From Benzoatithermus flavus (GTDB taxonomy: Bacteria > Pseudomonadota > Alphaproteobacteria > Geminicoccales > Geminicoccaceae), in contig NZ_JBBLZC010000012.1 in the NCBI RefSeq assembly GCF_037908215.1, forward strand, positions 62,001 to 126,000: a stretch of DNA of 64,000 nt. The letters are read 5' to 3'. A program made the translations under genes and the position numbers. The number at the start of each line of letters is the position of its first letter. Position 1 is the first letter of the stretch. Under the pieces are notes generated by a model. The model ran no database searches. It was not told the origin of the DNA and worked only from the letters and a program-made list of their open reading frames with translations. This document shows, piece by piece, positions 51,137 to 60,917 of this stretch.

Positions 51137-52726
51137 ATGACGAACGAGCTCGATGATCTGGCACGCCGAGCGATTCTGGGACACTTGAGCCGGCGCGACT
51201 TCATGGGCCGGGCCGCGGCGCTCGGCATCGCTGCTCCGGCGGCGATGTCGCTCCTCAGCCGGGCGGCTGCAGCGGCCGGGCCGCAGAAAGGCGGGCAGCT
51301 CAAGATCGGCATGGTAGGCGGGGCCGCCACCGACAGTCTCGACCCTGCCACTTTCTCCTCCCAAGTGCCCTACACCTTCGGCCGCTACTGGGGCGAGACG
51401 CTGACCGAGACCTCGCCCGTCGATGGCTCGGCCGTGCCGGTGCTGGCCGAATCCTGGTCGTCCTCGGACGACGCCAGGACCTGGCGGTTCAGGATCAGGA
51501 AGGGGGTCGCCTTTCACGACGGCCGGGCGATGACCGTGGACGACGTGGTGGCGACACTCGTCCGCCACAGCGGCGAGAAGGCCAAATCCGGCGCCTTGGG
51601 CATGATGCGCGGTATCGAGCGGATCGAGGCCTCGGGCGAGGAGGTCGTGATCCGGCTCAAGGAGGCCAATGTCGACCTGCCGCTGCTCTTGAGCGACTAT
51701 CACCTGATCATCCAGCCGAACGGCGGCATCGACAAGCCCGATGCCGGCATCGGCACCGGTCCTTACAAGGTCGAGACCGCGCAGCACGGCGTGCGCTATC
51801 TCGCGAGCCGGGTGAAGGATCACTGGCGCGAGAATGTGGGCCACGTCGATTCGATCGAGCTCCTGGTCATCAACGATCTCACCGCCCGCACCTCGGCGCT
51901 GATGTCGGGCCAGGTTCATCTCATCAACCGGGTGGACCCCAAGACGGTGGACCTCCTGAAGCGCAGCCCCAATGTCGCGATCGAGAACGTCTCGGGGAAA
52001 GGTCATTACGTCTTCCTGATGCACTGCGACAAGGAACCGTTCTCGAACCCCGACCTCCGGCTCGCCATGAAGCTCGCCATGGATCGCGAGACCATGCTGA
52101 AGCAGGTCCTGCGCGGCTACGGCAAGATCGGCAACGATTTTCCGATCAACGAGGCCTACGAGCTCTTCCCCGACGACATCCCGCAGCGCCCCTACGATCC
52201 CGATCAGGCCAGGCATCACTATCAGAAGTCCGGCCACTCGGGTCCGATCCTGCTCCGCACCTCGGACGTGGCCTTTCCCGGCGCCAACGATGCCGCCGTC
52301 CTCTTCCAGCAGGCCTGCGCCAAGGCCGGCATCCCGGTCGAGATCAAACGCGAGCCCGGCGACGGCTACTGGTCCGAGGTCTGGAACAGGCAGCCCTTCT
52401 GTACCTCGTACTGGGGCGGACGTCCGACCCAGGACCAGATGTATGCGACGGCTTACGTCTCGACCGCCGACTGGAACGACACCAAGTGGTTCCGGCCCGC
52501 GTTCGACCGGCTCCTGGTCCAGGCGAGAGGCGAGCTCGACAAGGGCAAGCGCAAGGACATGTACCGGCAGCTCGCCCTCATGGTGCGCGACGATGGCGGG
52601 CTGATCCTGCCGATGTTCAACGACTATATCGACGCCCGCAGCGCGAAGGTGCAGGGCTTCGTCAAGGACCCGGCCGGCGAGCTGTCGAACGGCTTCGCCG
52701 GAATCAGGGTCTGGCTCACGGCCTGA
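51137..52726 (+). CDS. Orphan DppA/OppA-type ABC substrate-binding protein
   Basis: This 529-residue binding protein of the peptide/nickel family (SBP family 5) has a twin-arginine-type signal (SRRDFMGRAAALGIAAPAAMSLLSRAAAAA), suggesting Tat export. LDPATFSSQVPYTFGRYWGETLTE, WSSSDDARTWRFRIRKGVAFHDG and GTGPYKVE are typical family signatures. No permease or ATPase genes of the Dpp type are in the window, so it must use a partner complex elsewhere or signal occupancy. It lies 48 bases after the phosphodiesterase gene and 13 before the esterase; its ligand may be the ester or amine handled by this operon. Confidence 0.85.
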   Translation: MTNELDDLARRAILGHLSRRDFMGRAAALGIAAPAAMSLLSRAAAAAGPQKGGQLKIGMVGGAATDSLDPATFSSQVPYTFGRYWGETLTETSPVDGSAVPVLAESWSSSDDARTWRFRIRKGVAFHDGRAMTVDDVVATLVRHSGEKAKSGALGMMRGIERIEASGEEVVIRLKEANVDLPLLLSDYHLIIQPNGGIDKPDAGIGTGPYKVETAQHGVRYLASRVKDHWRENVGHVDSIELLVINDLTARTSALMSGQVHLINRVDPKTVDLLKRSPNVAIENVSGKGHYVFLMHCDKEPFSNPDLRLAMKLAMDRETMLKQVLRGYGKIGNDFPINEAYELFPDDIPQRPYDPDQARHHYQKSGHSGPILLRTSDVAFPGANDAAVLFQQACAKAGIPVEIKREPGDGYWSEVWNRQPFCTSYWGGRPTQDQMYATAYVSTADWNDTKWFRPAFDRLLVQARGELDKGKRKDMYRQLALMVRDDGGLILPMFNDYIDARSAKVQGFVKDPAGELSNGFAGIRVWLTA

Positions 52727-52739
52727 GGAGGCGGCGTGC

Positions 52740-53705
52740 ATGAAGCTCGACGTCCGCGGGCGGCTCGATCCCGAGATGGCGGCGGCGCTGGAGGCGAGCG
52801 CTGCCCACAGCCTGCCGCCCCAGATGCTGCCTGCGGACCCGATCACCGCCATGCGCGCGGCCTATGCTTACGAGCGGCGCTACTGGAACGAGGTGCCGGT
52901 CGAGCTCGCCTCGGTCGAGAATGGCGCCATCAAGGCCGCGGGCCTCGTCACGCCGCTTCGCCGCTATTGCCCCGAGGCAGCGGTAGCGGGCGGGCCCGTG
53001 CTGGTTTATCTCCACGGCGGCGGCTGGGTCGTGGGCTCGCTCGACACGCACGACCGGATCATGCGCCTGCTCGCCGCCCATGCCGGGCTCGCCGTCCTGG
53101 GCGTCGATTACGCGCTGGCACCCGAGCACAAGTTCCCGACCCAGCTCGATCAGGTCGATGCGGTCCTCGACCGGCTGCCGGAGGTCGTGGGCACGGAGCG
53201 TTTCGCGCTCGCCGGCGATTCGGCCGGTGCCCATCTCTCGCTGGCGCTCGCCATGCGCCGCCGCGACCGGAGCCGGCCGCTGCCCGGGGCGCTTCTCCTC
53301 TATTACGGCGCCTTCGGCCTTGCGGATTCACCCTCGCGCCGGCTCTGGGGCGGCGAGATCGACGGGCTCGACGAGGAGAGCTTGCGCTTTTATCGCGAGG
53401 CTTTCCTGCGCACGGCGGAGGACGCGCGCGATCCCTATTACGACCTCCTTTCCGGCGACATGCACGGGCTGCCGCCGGCCTTTCTCGTCGCCGTGACGCT
53501 CGATCCCCTGCACGACGACACGATGGCACTCGCCGTGATGCTGCAGGCGGCGGGGGTGCCCGTGGAGTTCGCGGCCTATGACGGCGTGCTCCATGGCTTC
53601 CTGCATCTGAGCCGCATGGTGCCGAAAGCGACGGATGCCTTGTGCCGAGGAGCCGCGTTCGTGCGCACACGGCTTACGACGGCTGCTGCGCTGCCGCCGG
53701 ATTGA
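52740..53705 (+). CDS. HSL-family (type IV) carboxylesterase
   Basis: This 321-residue alpha/beta hydrolase has the HSL oxyanion motif YLHGGGWVVG, VDYALAPEHKFP, the nucleophile elbow GDSAGAHLSLAL, DPLHDD with the acid and DGVLHGFLHLSR with the His. It is the last gene of the 41.1-53.7 kb unit and has a GAGGAGG site before ATG 52740. Type IV esterases hydrolyse short acyl esters. HocS, which hydrolyses short-chain acylcarnitines, is encoded with cdhCAB in Pseudomonas, so an acylcarnitine esterase role is plausible but not shown by sequence. Confidence 0.88.
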   Translation: MKLDVRGRLDPEMAAALEASAAHSLPPQMLPADPITAMRAAYAYERRYWNEVPVELASVENGAIKAAGLVTPLRRYCPEAAVAGGPVLVYLHGGGWVVGSLDTHDRIMRLLAAHAGLAVLGVDYALAPEHKFPTQLDQVDAVLDRLPEVVGTERFALAGDSAGAHLSLALAMRRRDRSRPLPGALLLYYGAFGLADSPSRRLWGGEIDGLDEESLRFYREAFLRTAEDARDPYYDLLSGDMHGLPPAFLVAVTLDPLHDDTMALAVMLQAAGVPVEFAAYDGVLHGFLHLSRMVPKATDALCRGAAFVRTRLTTAAALPPD

Positions 53706-53793
53706 CCGTGCGCCGGAGCTAACCTATGCACGTCGATCTCGGTTGCCTCGTCCGTCGGCCGATGGCGACGCGGATCTGTGCGAGGAGCGGTTG

Positions 53794-54432
53794 TTGAGAT
53801 ACGTCCTTCCGGCTGCGGCCGTCGTCCTGCTGCTTTCCGCCCCGGCCTGGGCCGAGGTGAACACCGGGGTCTATGTCGAGGGCCAGGTCGGCTACTCGTT
53901 CCCGGAATCGGTTGATGCCGGCGTCGGCGGGATCGACGGCGACATCGACCTCGAGGAGGCGCCCGTCTTCGGTGGCGCCATCGGCTATCGATTCACGTAT
54001 GCCCGCCTCGAGCTCAACGGCTCGTATCGCAAGTACGACGTGGACAAGGTCCACGCCGAGGGCCTGAGGAGCGGTGGCGACGGTGAGGCCACCTCGGTCG
54101 TGGGCCTCGTCAATCTGTTCATCGATCCCGACCTCGGCCTGCCGGTGCATCCGTTCGTGGGCGGCGGCGTCGGTGCGGCCTATGTGGAGGTGGATACCGG
54201 CAACGATTCCCCGCTCGAGGTCGACGACGAGGCCGGTGCCTTCGCCTGGAACCTCTCGGCCGGCCTCACCTGGGACATCACCCCGAGCGTGGCGCTGAGT
54301 GCCAGCTACCGCTATCTCCGCCTCGCCGGCACCGACTTCTCGGCCGACCTAGCGGGTATCGACATCGGCGACGTCGATGTCGACGACGTGGTCTCGCACG
54401 AGGTGCTCCTCGGTCTGCGTTATACGTTCTGA
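53794..54432 (+). CDS. Outer-membrane beta-barrel protein (OmpA-like/Omp25 type)
   Basis: This 212-residue protein has a signal peptide ending PAWAEV and amphipathic strands (GVYVEGQVGYSFPE, PVFGGAIGYRF, LELNGSYRKYDV, PFVGGGVGAAYVE, WNLSAGLTW, VALSASYRYLRLAG) ending in the barrel signature LLGLRYTF with terminal Phe. It is an eight-stranded-type outer-membrane barrel. Loops are Asp/Gly-rich. A TTG at 53794 with GAGGAG six bases upstream is chosen; TTG 53791 is also possible. It stands 88 bases after the esterase gene and may have its own promoter. Confidence 0.85.
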   Translation: MRYVLPAAAVVLLLSAPAWAEVNTGVYVEGQVGYSFPESVDAGVGGIDGDIDLEEAPVFGGAIGYRFTYARLELNGSYRKYDVDKVHAEGLRSGGDGEATSVVGLVNLFIDPDLGLPVHPFVGGGVGAAYVEVDTGNDSPLEVDDEAGAFAWNLSAGLTWDITPSVALSASYRYLRLAGTDFSADLAGIDIGDVDVDDVVSHEVLLGLRYTF

Positions 54433-54536
54433 CGTCGCAGCAGGACCGCAACGCGCTTCCCGACGACCTCGTCGTCCACGTGGGCCAGGTGATCAACCTC
54501 CGGCCGCCGAGCAGGCGCGTGAGGCGCCGCAGCGCC

Positions 54537-55790
54537 CTAAGCAGGCAGCCGGCACTCGACCGTGCGGAACTTGCGACCGGGTGGCGGGTCCAGGCTGGGC
54601 TCGCGCCTGGGCTCGATCACCGCATCGCTGCCCACGATCGAGGCCAGCACCGTGCGGATGTCGCGCGCCACCTCCGCCTCGCGCTCCGGCGGGCTCTCGA
54701 AGCGCACGGTGAAGGTGGAGAGGTCGTGCTGGATCACCTGATAGCGCTGGAAGCCGGGTATCCGGCCGAGTGATACCGTGATGCGATAGGGCGAGACGGT
54801 CTGACCGTCGCGTAAGCGCACGGCATCGACGGCCCGGCCTTCCACCGCCTCGAGCCGTGCGAGACGCCGGCCGCAAGCACAGCGCCCTTCGGGGCCGCGC
54901 CGGGCCAGGTCGCCGGTGCGGTAGCGGATCAGCGGCATGCCGTAGAGCTCGAGGTTCGTGATCACGAGGCTGTGGCTGTCGCCGTGCCCGGTCGGCACGA
55001 GCTCGATCACGGCCGTGTCCTCGCTCAGGTGATAGCCGGCATGGTGCGGGCACTCCCACGCCATCGGTCCCATCTCGGTGAGCCCGTAGATGTCGAACAC
55101 CGGCGCCTGGAACGCCTCGCCCAGGAGGCGTCGCGTGCCCGGATCGAGCGATTCGGCGGTGGTGATCACGGCATCGAGCCGCGGCAGCGTGGCTCCTTCG
55201 GCGCGTGCCGCCAGCACCATCTGCCGGAGCGGCGTCACGAGGCCGTAGAGCACGTGCGGGCGGAACGCGCGGAACTCGGCCAGCATCCGCTCCGGTGTCT
55301 CCTCGTCCGAGACGTAGCGCCAGCGCAGGAGCGGCCGCGAGCGCTTCGCGCGCTCGTCCGTGATCAGCATCATCCGGTGCCGGCCGAGCCGGTAGCCCGC
55401 CACCGTCAGCGCGCGCAGGAACAGGGCGTTGCGGATTTGCAGGAAACGCGCGTCGTAATAGGTCGTCATCGGGCGCCCGGTGGAACCCGTGGTGCGCGCG
55501 GCCGTGAGTTCCTCGAGGCGATAGGCGCTGCTGACGATCGTGCCCGGCTCCGCGGTCTGCAGGTCGGGCTTGGCCGTGATCGGCACGCGCGTCAGGTCCT
55601 CGAGCGTGCGGATCCGGCTCGGATCGATGCCGGCTTCGTCGAACAGACGGCGATAATGGGGCACGGTGGCATAAGCATGCGGGATCAGCCGACGCAGCTT
55701 CTCCTCCTGCAGTGCTCGCAGCCGGTCGCGGTCGAGCCATTGCGAGGCCAGGAGCGAGCGATAGGCCTGAAGCATGCGCAAGGGTTGCAT
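54537..55790 (-). CDS. PaaK/CapK-like adenylate-forming enzyme
   Basis: This 417-residue protein of the phenylacetate-CoA ligase/CapK group has the P-loop-like TTGSTGRPMTTYYD, DIYGLTEMGPMAWECP, ITNLELYGMPLIRYRTGDLA and CACGRRLARLEAVEGRAVDAVRL. Such enzymes activate aryl or other carboxylic acids as adenylates, and the CapK branch is linked to surface polysaccharide synthesis. No CoA-dependent partner lies next to it. It is transcribed towards the outer-membrane barrel gene, and its context gives no firm substrate. Confidence 0.82.
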   Translation of the reverse strand: MQPLRMLQAYRSLLASQWLDRDRLRALQEEKLRRLIPHAYATVPHYRRLFDEAGIDPSRIRTLEDLTRVPITAKPDLQTAEPGTIVSSAYRLEELTAARTTGSTGRPMTTYYDARFLQIRNALFLRALTVAGYRLGRHRMMLITDERAKRSRPLLRWRYVSDEETPERMLAEFRAFRPHVLYGLVTPLRQMVLAARAEGATLPRLDAVITTAESLDPGTRRLLGEAFQAPVFDIYGLTEMGPMAWECPHHAGYHLSEDTAVIELVPTGHGDSHSLVITNLELYGMPLIRYRTGDLARRGPEGRCACGRRLARLEAVEGRAVDAVRLRDGQTVSPYRITVSLGRIPGFQRYQVIQHDLSTFTVRFESPPEREAEVARDIRTVLASIVGSDAVIEPRREPSLDPPPGRKFRTVECRLPA

Positions 55791-56010
55791 CAGGCGGCCC
55801 CTCGCGCCATGGCGCGGCTCTCGGTCCTGCGATGCATCTCGGGCAAGGCTCGTCGGTTCATGCGGGGCTCACATCGTCGTCGTCCCATCTCGGCGCTCTA
55901 CGTTTAGCCTGTCCGGGGGTCAAGCCAGGAGAAGCGAAGATCCGCCCGGCGCAGTGAGGTACTGCCGGCCGCCGGCATCCTGCATCATCGGCCGCACAGG
56001 AAACGGAGGC

Positions 56011-56044
56011 AAAGAAAAGGCCGGCGCGCTGCCGCACGCCGGCC
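56011..56044 (-). terminator. Rho-independent terminator of the gbcA-proVWX operon
   Basis: Read leftward, GGCCGGCG-type arms at 56037-56044 and 56019-56026 pair over 8 bp around a 10-base loop, followed by TTTTCTTT (complement of 56011-56018). It lies 29 bases after the proX stop. Confidence 0.75.
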
Positions 56045-56073
56045 CGGTCATGGAGAAGGTCGGCAGACCGCGC

Positions 56074-56928
56074 TCAGGGGCGCCAGGCTGCAACCTTCTC
56101 GGGGTTGGCGGCGATCCAGCGCTTCGCGGTCTCGGCCGGGTTGGCGCCGGGCTCCTCGTTCTCCACCATCATCGCCTGCTCGTCCTCGAGCGAGATCTTG
56201 AACTTGTCGAGGATCGCGTAGGCCTCGGGCATGTCCTTGTCGAGGCCCTTGCGCACGATCGTGTGCACGGCCTCCTCGCCGCCGAAGGTGCCTTTGGGGT
56301 CGGCCAGGTATTTCAGGTTGAACTTCGCGAACATCCAGTGCGGCGTCCAGCCGGTGACGACGATCTGCTCCTTGCGGGCGATCGCGTCCTTCAAGGCGCC
56401 CACCATGGTGGCGTCGCTGCCCTCGATCAGCTTGATCTTCTTGAGGCCGTAGTCCTTGAGCGCCTTGTCGGAGGCGCGCATCAGGCCCGCACCGGGATCG
56501 ATGCCGATCACCTTGTTGCCGACGATGTCCCCCTTGGTTTTCAGATCCTCGATCGAGTTCAGCGGCGAATCGGCCGGCACCACCCAGCCGATCTTGGCCC
56601 CTTCGGCATTAGGGCCGAGATCGACCACGCTGTCCTTGAGCTTGGCATAGTAGGCGCCGTGGGTTGCCGGCAGCCAGCCCGCCACCATGGCATCGGCCTC
56701 GCCGGTCGCCACCGCCTGCCACATGGCAGCCGCCGCCAGCGGGGTCGTGGTCACCTCGTAGCCGGCATCCTCGAGCACCGCCTTGACGAGGTTGGTCGCG
56801 ACCACGGTGTCGGACCACTCGACATAGGCGAGCTTGATCTTGCCCTTGGAGGCGGCATCGGCCTGAGCGGTCGCGAGCCCGGTCGCGAGCAGCGCCACCG
56901 CTGCCATCTTCATCAGCTTGGAGAGCAT
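56074..56928 (-). CDS. proX: Glycine betaine/choline-binding protein (OpuAC family)
   Basis: This 284-residue exported protein has a signal peptide ending AQADAA and the OpuAC fold with KIKLAYVEWSDTVVATN, MWQAVATGEADAMVAGWLPATHG, GIDPGAGLM and VVTGWTPHWMFAKFNLKYL. Trp residues in VEWSD, AGWLP and TGWTPHW are the type that form the aromatic cage for quaternary amines. It is the last gene of a leftward operon with a rho-independent terminator after it. With proW, proV and gbcA upstream it imports glycine betaine, choline, carnitine or a relative for degradation rather than only for osmoprotection. Confidence 0.9.
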   Translation of the reverse strand: MLSKLMKMAAVALLATGLATAQADAASKGKIKLAYVEWSDTVVATNLVKAVLEDAGYEVTTTPLAAAAMWQAVATGEADAMVAGWLPATHGAYYAKLKDSVVDLGPNAEGAKIGWVVPADSPLNSIEDLKTKGDIVGNKVIGIDPGAGLMRASDKALKDYGLKKIKLIEGSDATMVGALKDAIARKEQIVVTGWTPHWMFAKFNLKYLADPKGTFGGEEAVHTIVRKGLDKDMPEAYAILDKFKISLEDEQAMMVENEEPGANPAETAKRWIAANPEKVAAWRP

Positions 56929-56976
56929 GCAGACTCCTTGATCTACCGTGTGCGAGGGGAAGGGGGGAGGCCGCGC

Positions 56977-57819
<843 letters not shown>

Positions 57820-59116
57820 GCGGCCTCTTTCCGATCGGCCGCACCGGCATCCGCGCCGGGCGGCGTTTGCTGATGGGCCAGGGCGGCGACCACGGCCCTG
57901 GCGGTGAGCACACCGAGAAGGACACGGTTGTCGTCGACGACCGGCACGGGCTCGCGACATCCCGCCAGTACCGTCAGCGCGGCCTGCAGGGATGCATCGC
58001 CGCGCACGACCGGCCCGTTGCGGACAGCGAGGTCGCCCAGCGTCGTGCGGTCCGGGTGCACGACCGCGTCCAGAAGGTCGCCCGCCACCGTCCCGACCAG
58101 GCGCCCGGCCTCGTCGACGACGCACAGCGTCTCGGCTGCGGCCGCAGGAAGCCGTGCCGGCAGATCGGCGATCCGCAAGCCCTCCCGGAAGGTCGGAGGC
58201 GCGGACTCGGCGATGCGCCCGGCGGTGAGCACGGAGAGGACGTTGATGTGCTCGACGAAGTCGGCGACGTAGTCGTTGGCAGGGGCCGCGAGGATCTCCT
58301 CGGCCGTGCCGATCTGGACGATCTCGCCGTCCTTCATGAGGACGATCCGGCCACCCAGGGCAATGGCCTCGTCGAGATCGTGGCTCACGAAGACGATCGT
58401 TTTCCTGAGCTGGTTCTGGAGCTGGACGAGCTCCTTTTGCATCTCGCGCCGGATCAGGGGATCGAGCGCGGAGAAGGCCTCGTCCATGAGGAGGATGGGA
58501 GCGTCGGTCGCGAGTGCTCGGGCGAGGCCCGCGCGCTGGCGCATGCCGCCGGAGAGCTGCGAGGGCAGGGCCTTCTCCCAGCCCTTCAGGCCCACCTGCT
58601 GGATCGCCTGCATGGCCCGGTCGCGGCGCTTGATGGGCTCCACACCCTGGATCTCGAGGCCGAACTCGACGTTCTCCTGGATGGTGCGGTGCGGGAACAG
58701 CGCGAAATGCTGGAACACCATGCCGAAGGTCTTGCGGCGGAACGCGCGCAGCTCGACCGGCTTCAGCGTGGTGACGTCGACGCCATCCACGAGCACGCGG
58801 CCGCGGGTCGGCTCGATCAGGCGGTTGAGGCAGCGCAGCATGGTGGACTTGCCGCTGCCGGAGAGACCCATGACGACCAGGATCTCGCCCTCGGCCACGT
58901 CGAAGCTGACGTCGCGCAGACCCAGCACGCAGCCCGTGGCGCGGTTGATGGCCTCGCGCGGCTCGCCGCGGTCGAGACGGTCGAGCACGGCCTGGGTCAC
59001 GTTGCCGAACAGCTTGGTGACGCCCTCGACCTTGATCCGCTGCCGACGCTCGCCGCTCATGCCTGCGTTTCCTCCCTGAGGTTCATCGATTCCTCGACGG
59101 TTCTGCCGGCGATCGG

Positions 59117-60400
59117 TCACGCTGCGCGGCACCCCGGCTCGTCCGCGATGCCGAGATGCGCCGACAGCCGGCGCACGTACCAAGTGGTGAAGGCGTCGAC
59201 CAGACTCTCGGTGAAGGGGGAGTACGGGCCCGGCCGATAGGCCTTGGAGCGCACGCCCGCCTGGGTGTAGCCGACGAGCTCACCGTCCTGCGCGTTGGTC
59301 GCGATCCAGACCTCGGTGAGCCGCTCGAGGTCGTAGTCGACACCCTCCACCGCGTCCCGGTGCACGAGCCACCAGGTCCGTACCAGCGTGCGTTCGGGCG
59401 AGAGCGGGATGGCGGAGAAGTGGACCGTGTGGTCGCTCATGAAGTGATGCCAGCTATTGGGCTGCGTCCAGAAATGGAGCCCGCCCAGCTTGGGCTCGGT
59501 GAACGAGCCCAGAAGCTTCCGGCACGCGATCTTCGTGCTCATGGTCTGCGATTCGCCGGCCCCCGACAGCACGAGGCGCTCGGTGCGGAACCCGGTCGGC
59601 CGGGTCACGAGGTCCTCGATCGGGCCCACGGGCAGGCCGCAGGCCGCCCAGCGGGCACGGAAGCTCTCCTTGGCCGCTTCGTAGGCAGCGATCTCGGCTG
59701 CCTGCTCGGGGCTGATATCCGCAGGATCGAAGCCGAAGCTCGGCGGAAAGAAGGAGAGGCCGAGCTCGGGGTGGTTGCTGCAATGGTAGCACTCACGATT
59801 GTTCTCCATCGTGAGCTTCCAGTTGCCCTCCTCGATCAGGTCCATCCTGTGCGCGACCTTGCAGTGCCGCAGATCGTGGGGAGCGATAAAGGGCGCCATG
59901 GTCGCGGCCATGGCGTCGAAGTCGGCGGGCGGCTCGTCGGCGAGGCAGACGAACAGGAGCCCTTCGAGGTTCCGGAGATGGACCGGGACGAGCCCGTGGC
60001 AGGACCGATCGAAGCTCTCGCCCATGTGCTCGGCGTGGAGCAAAGCACCGGTCAGGTCGTAGGCCCAGTGATGATAGCGGCAGACGATGTTGCCGACCGA
60101 GCCACGCTCCTCGTGCAGGAGCCGGGCGCCGCGGTGCCGGCAGAGATTGTGGAAGGCGCGCACCTCGTTGTCGTCGTCGCGGACGATGACGATCGACTGG
60201 CGGCCGATCCCCACGGTGACATAGTCGCCGGGCTCCGGCACGTCCGGCTCGACGCCCACGAAGATCCAGTGCCGATCGAAGATCGCCTCGAGGTCGAGAT
60301 CGAAGACCGCCTGACTCGTGTAGAAGGGTGCTTCCAGGCTGTAGCCGGGACGGCGGCGGCGCACGAGATCGCGAATGTCCGGCAGGCTGACGTCGAGCAT
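59117..60400 (-). CDS. gbcA: Glycine betaine monooxygenase, Rieske oxygenase subunit
   Basis: The 427-residue Rieske oxygenase has C87-x-H89 and C107-x2-H110 for the [2Fe-2S] cluster (NLCRHRG and CRYHHWAYD) and the mononuclear iron site in MENNRECYHCSNHPEL. Long segments (LEAPFYTSQ, RHWIFVGVEPDVPEPGDYV, GGLHFWTQPNSWHHFMSD, GPYSPFTE) match GbcA of Pseudomonas as I remember it. GbcA-GbcB demethylates glycine betaine to dimethylglycine and formaldehyde. The start is ATG 60400 with GGGAGCG upstream; a longer frame adds no domain. It heads the operon with proVWX. The reductase gbcB is not in the window. Confidence 0.9.
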   Translation of the reverse strand: MLDVSLPDIRDLVRRRRPGYSLEAPFYTSQAVFDLDLEAIFDRHWIFVGVEPDVPEPGDYVTVGIGRQSIVIVRDDDNEVRAFHNLCRHRGARLLHEERGSVGNIVCRYHHWAYDLTGALLHAEHMGESFDRSCHGLVPVHLRNLEGLLFVCLADEPPADFDAMAATMAPFIAPHDLRHCKVAHRMDLIEEGNWKLTMENNRECYHCSNHPELGLSFFPPSFGFDPADISPEQAAEIAAYEAAKESFRARWAACGLPVGPIEDLVTRPTGFRTERLVLSGAGESQTMSTKIACRKLLGSFTEPKLGGLHFWTQPNSWHHFMSDHTVHFSAIPLSPERTLVRTWWLVHRDAVEGVDYDLERLTEVWIATNAQDGELVGYTQAGVRSKAYRPGPYSPFTESLVDAFTTWYVRRLSAHLGIADEPGCRAA

Positions 60401-60539
60401 CGGCACGCTCCCAAGGGGCAGGTGGCCGGTGCCGGTCGAAGGCGACCCGCACTCGGGAAGACCTTCACGAGCATTGGATGAAGAGGTCAGCCGACGAGAT
60501 AAAGAGATGACGTTATCGCCTGCCTGTCTTCGCAATCAT

Positions 60540-60560
60540 CGACATCAACCATCGATGTCG
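60540..60560. promoter_or_regulatory. Inverted repeat CGACATC-N7-GATGTCG upstream of gbcA
   Basis: Two 7-base arms (60540-60546 and 60554-60560) are exact reverse complements around AACCATC. The site is 140 bases upstream of the gbcA start. It differs from the 40949 element, so if it is an operator the regulator is probably another protein. Confidence 0.35.
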
Positions 60561-60878
60561 GGCGACAATCGACGTTGGGATGTCCATTGCCCGTGGAGCG
60601 CCGGATGCCATCCGTGAAGCAGATTGCACCGGATTGGGGGAAGGCCGATGACGACTGTTGCTTCGGATCGACGGCCCCGGCCGCTCGGGGGCAGACTATG
60701 CATTCGTGATCGGGGTATTTGCGTATAATGGACGTCTATATGCGTGAATCGGACATCATGCATCCGCGAATGACGGCAGCGGTAGGTGCAGCGCTTTGAC
60801 CGTTTGGCCGAGGCCCCGCCATCGTCGACCCTCAGCGCCTCCTCTGGCTGCGCCGCCGAAGGAAGAACCCGTGACGGT

Positions 60879-60910
60879 CAGGAGAGGAGGACCGTGCCCG
60901 TCCTCTCCTG
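60879..60910 (-). terminator. Hairpin terminator after the leftward aldolase gene
   Basis: CAGGAGAGGA (60879-60888) and TCCTCTCCTG (60901-60910) form a perfect 10-bp stem with a 12-base loop, starting seven bases beyond the aldolase stop. Read leftward it is followed after some bases by a T/C-rich stretch (TTCTTCCTTC), so termination is likely though not canonical. Confidence 0.55.
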
Positions 60911-60917
60911 CGCTGCA

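Larger units (their letters stand above)
60401..60917. other. 517-base spacer: gbcA promoter region and an AT-richer patch
   Basis: No gene is supported. The right half (about 60640-60760) is clearly less GC-rich than its surroundings and contains a perfect TATAAT (60724-60729, plus strand) with only a weak -35, and no plausible gene downstream on that strand. It also has similar short stretches TATGCATTCGTGATCGG and TATGCGTGAATCGG. The left half holds an inverted repeat at 60540-60560. A small RNA, a relic or control sites for gbcA are all possible. Confidence 0.5.

Noticed and set aside
60545..60763. Small minus-strand open frame in the gbcA upstream spacer
   Set aside because: No Shine-Dalgarno, no motif and atypical codon use; it is probably chance.
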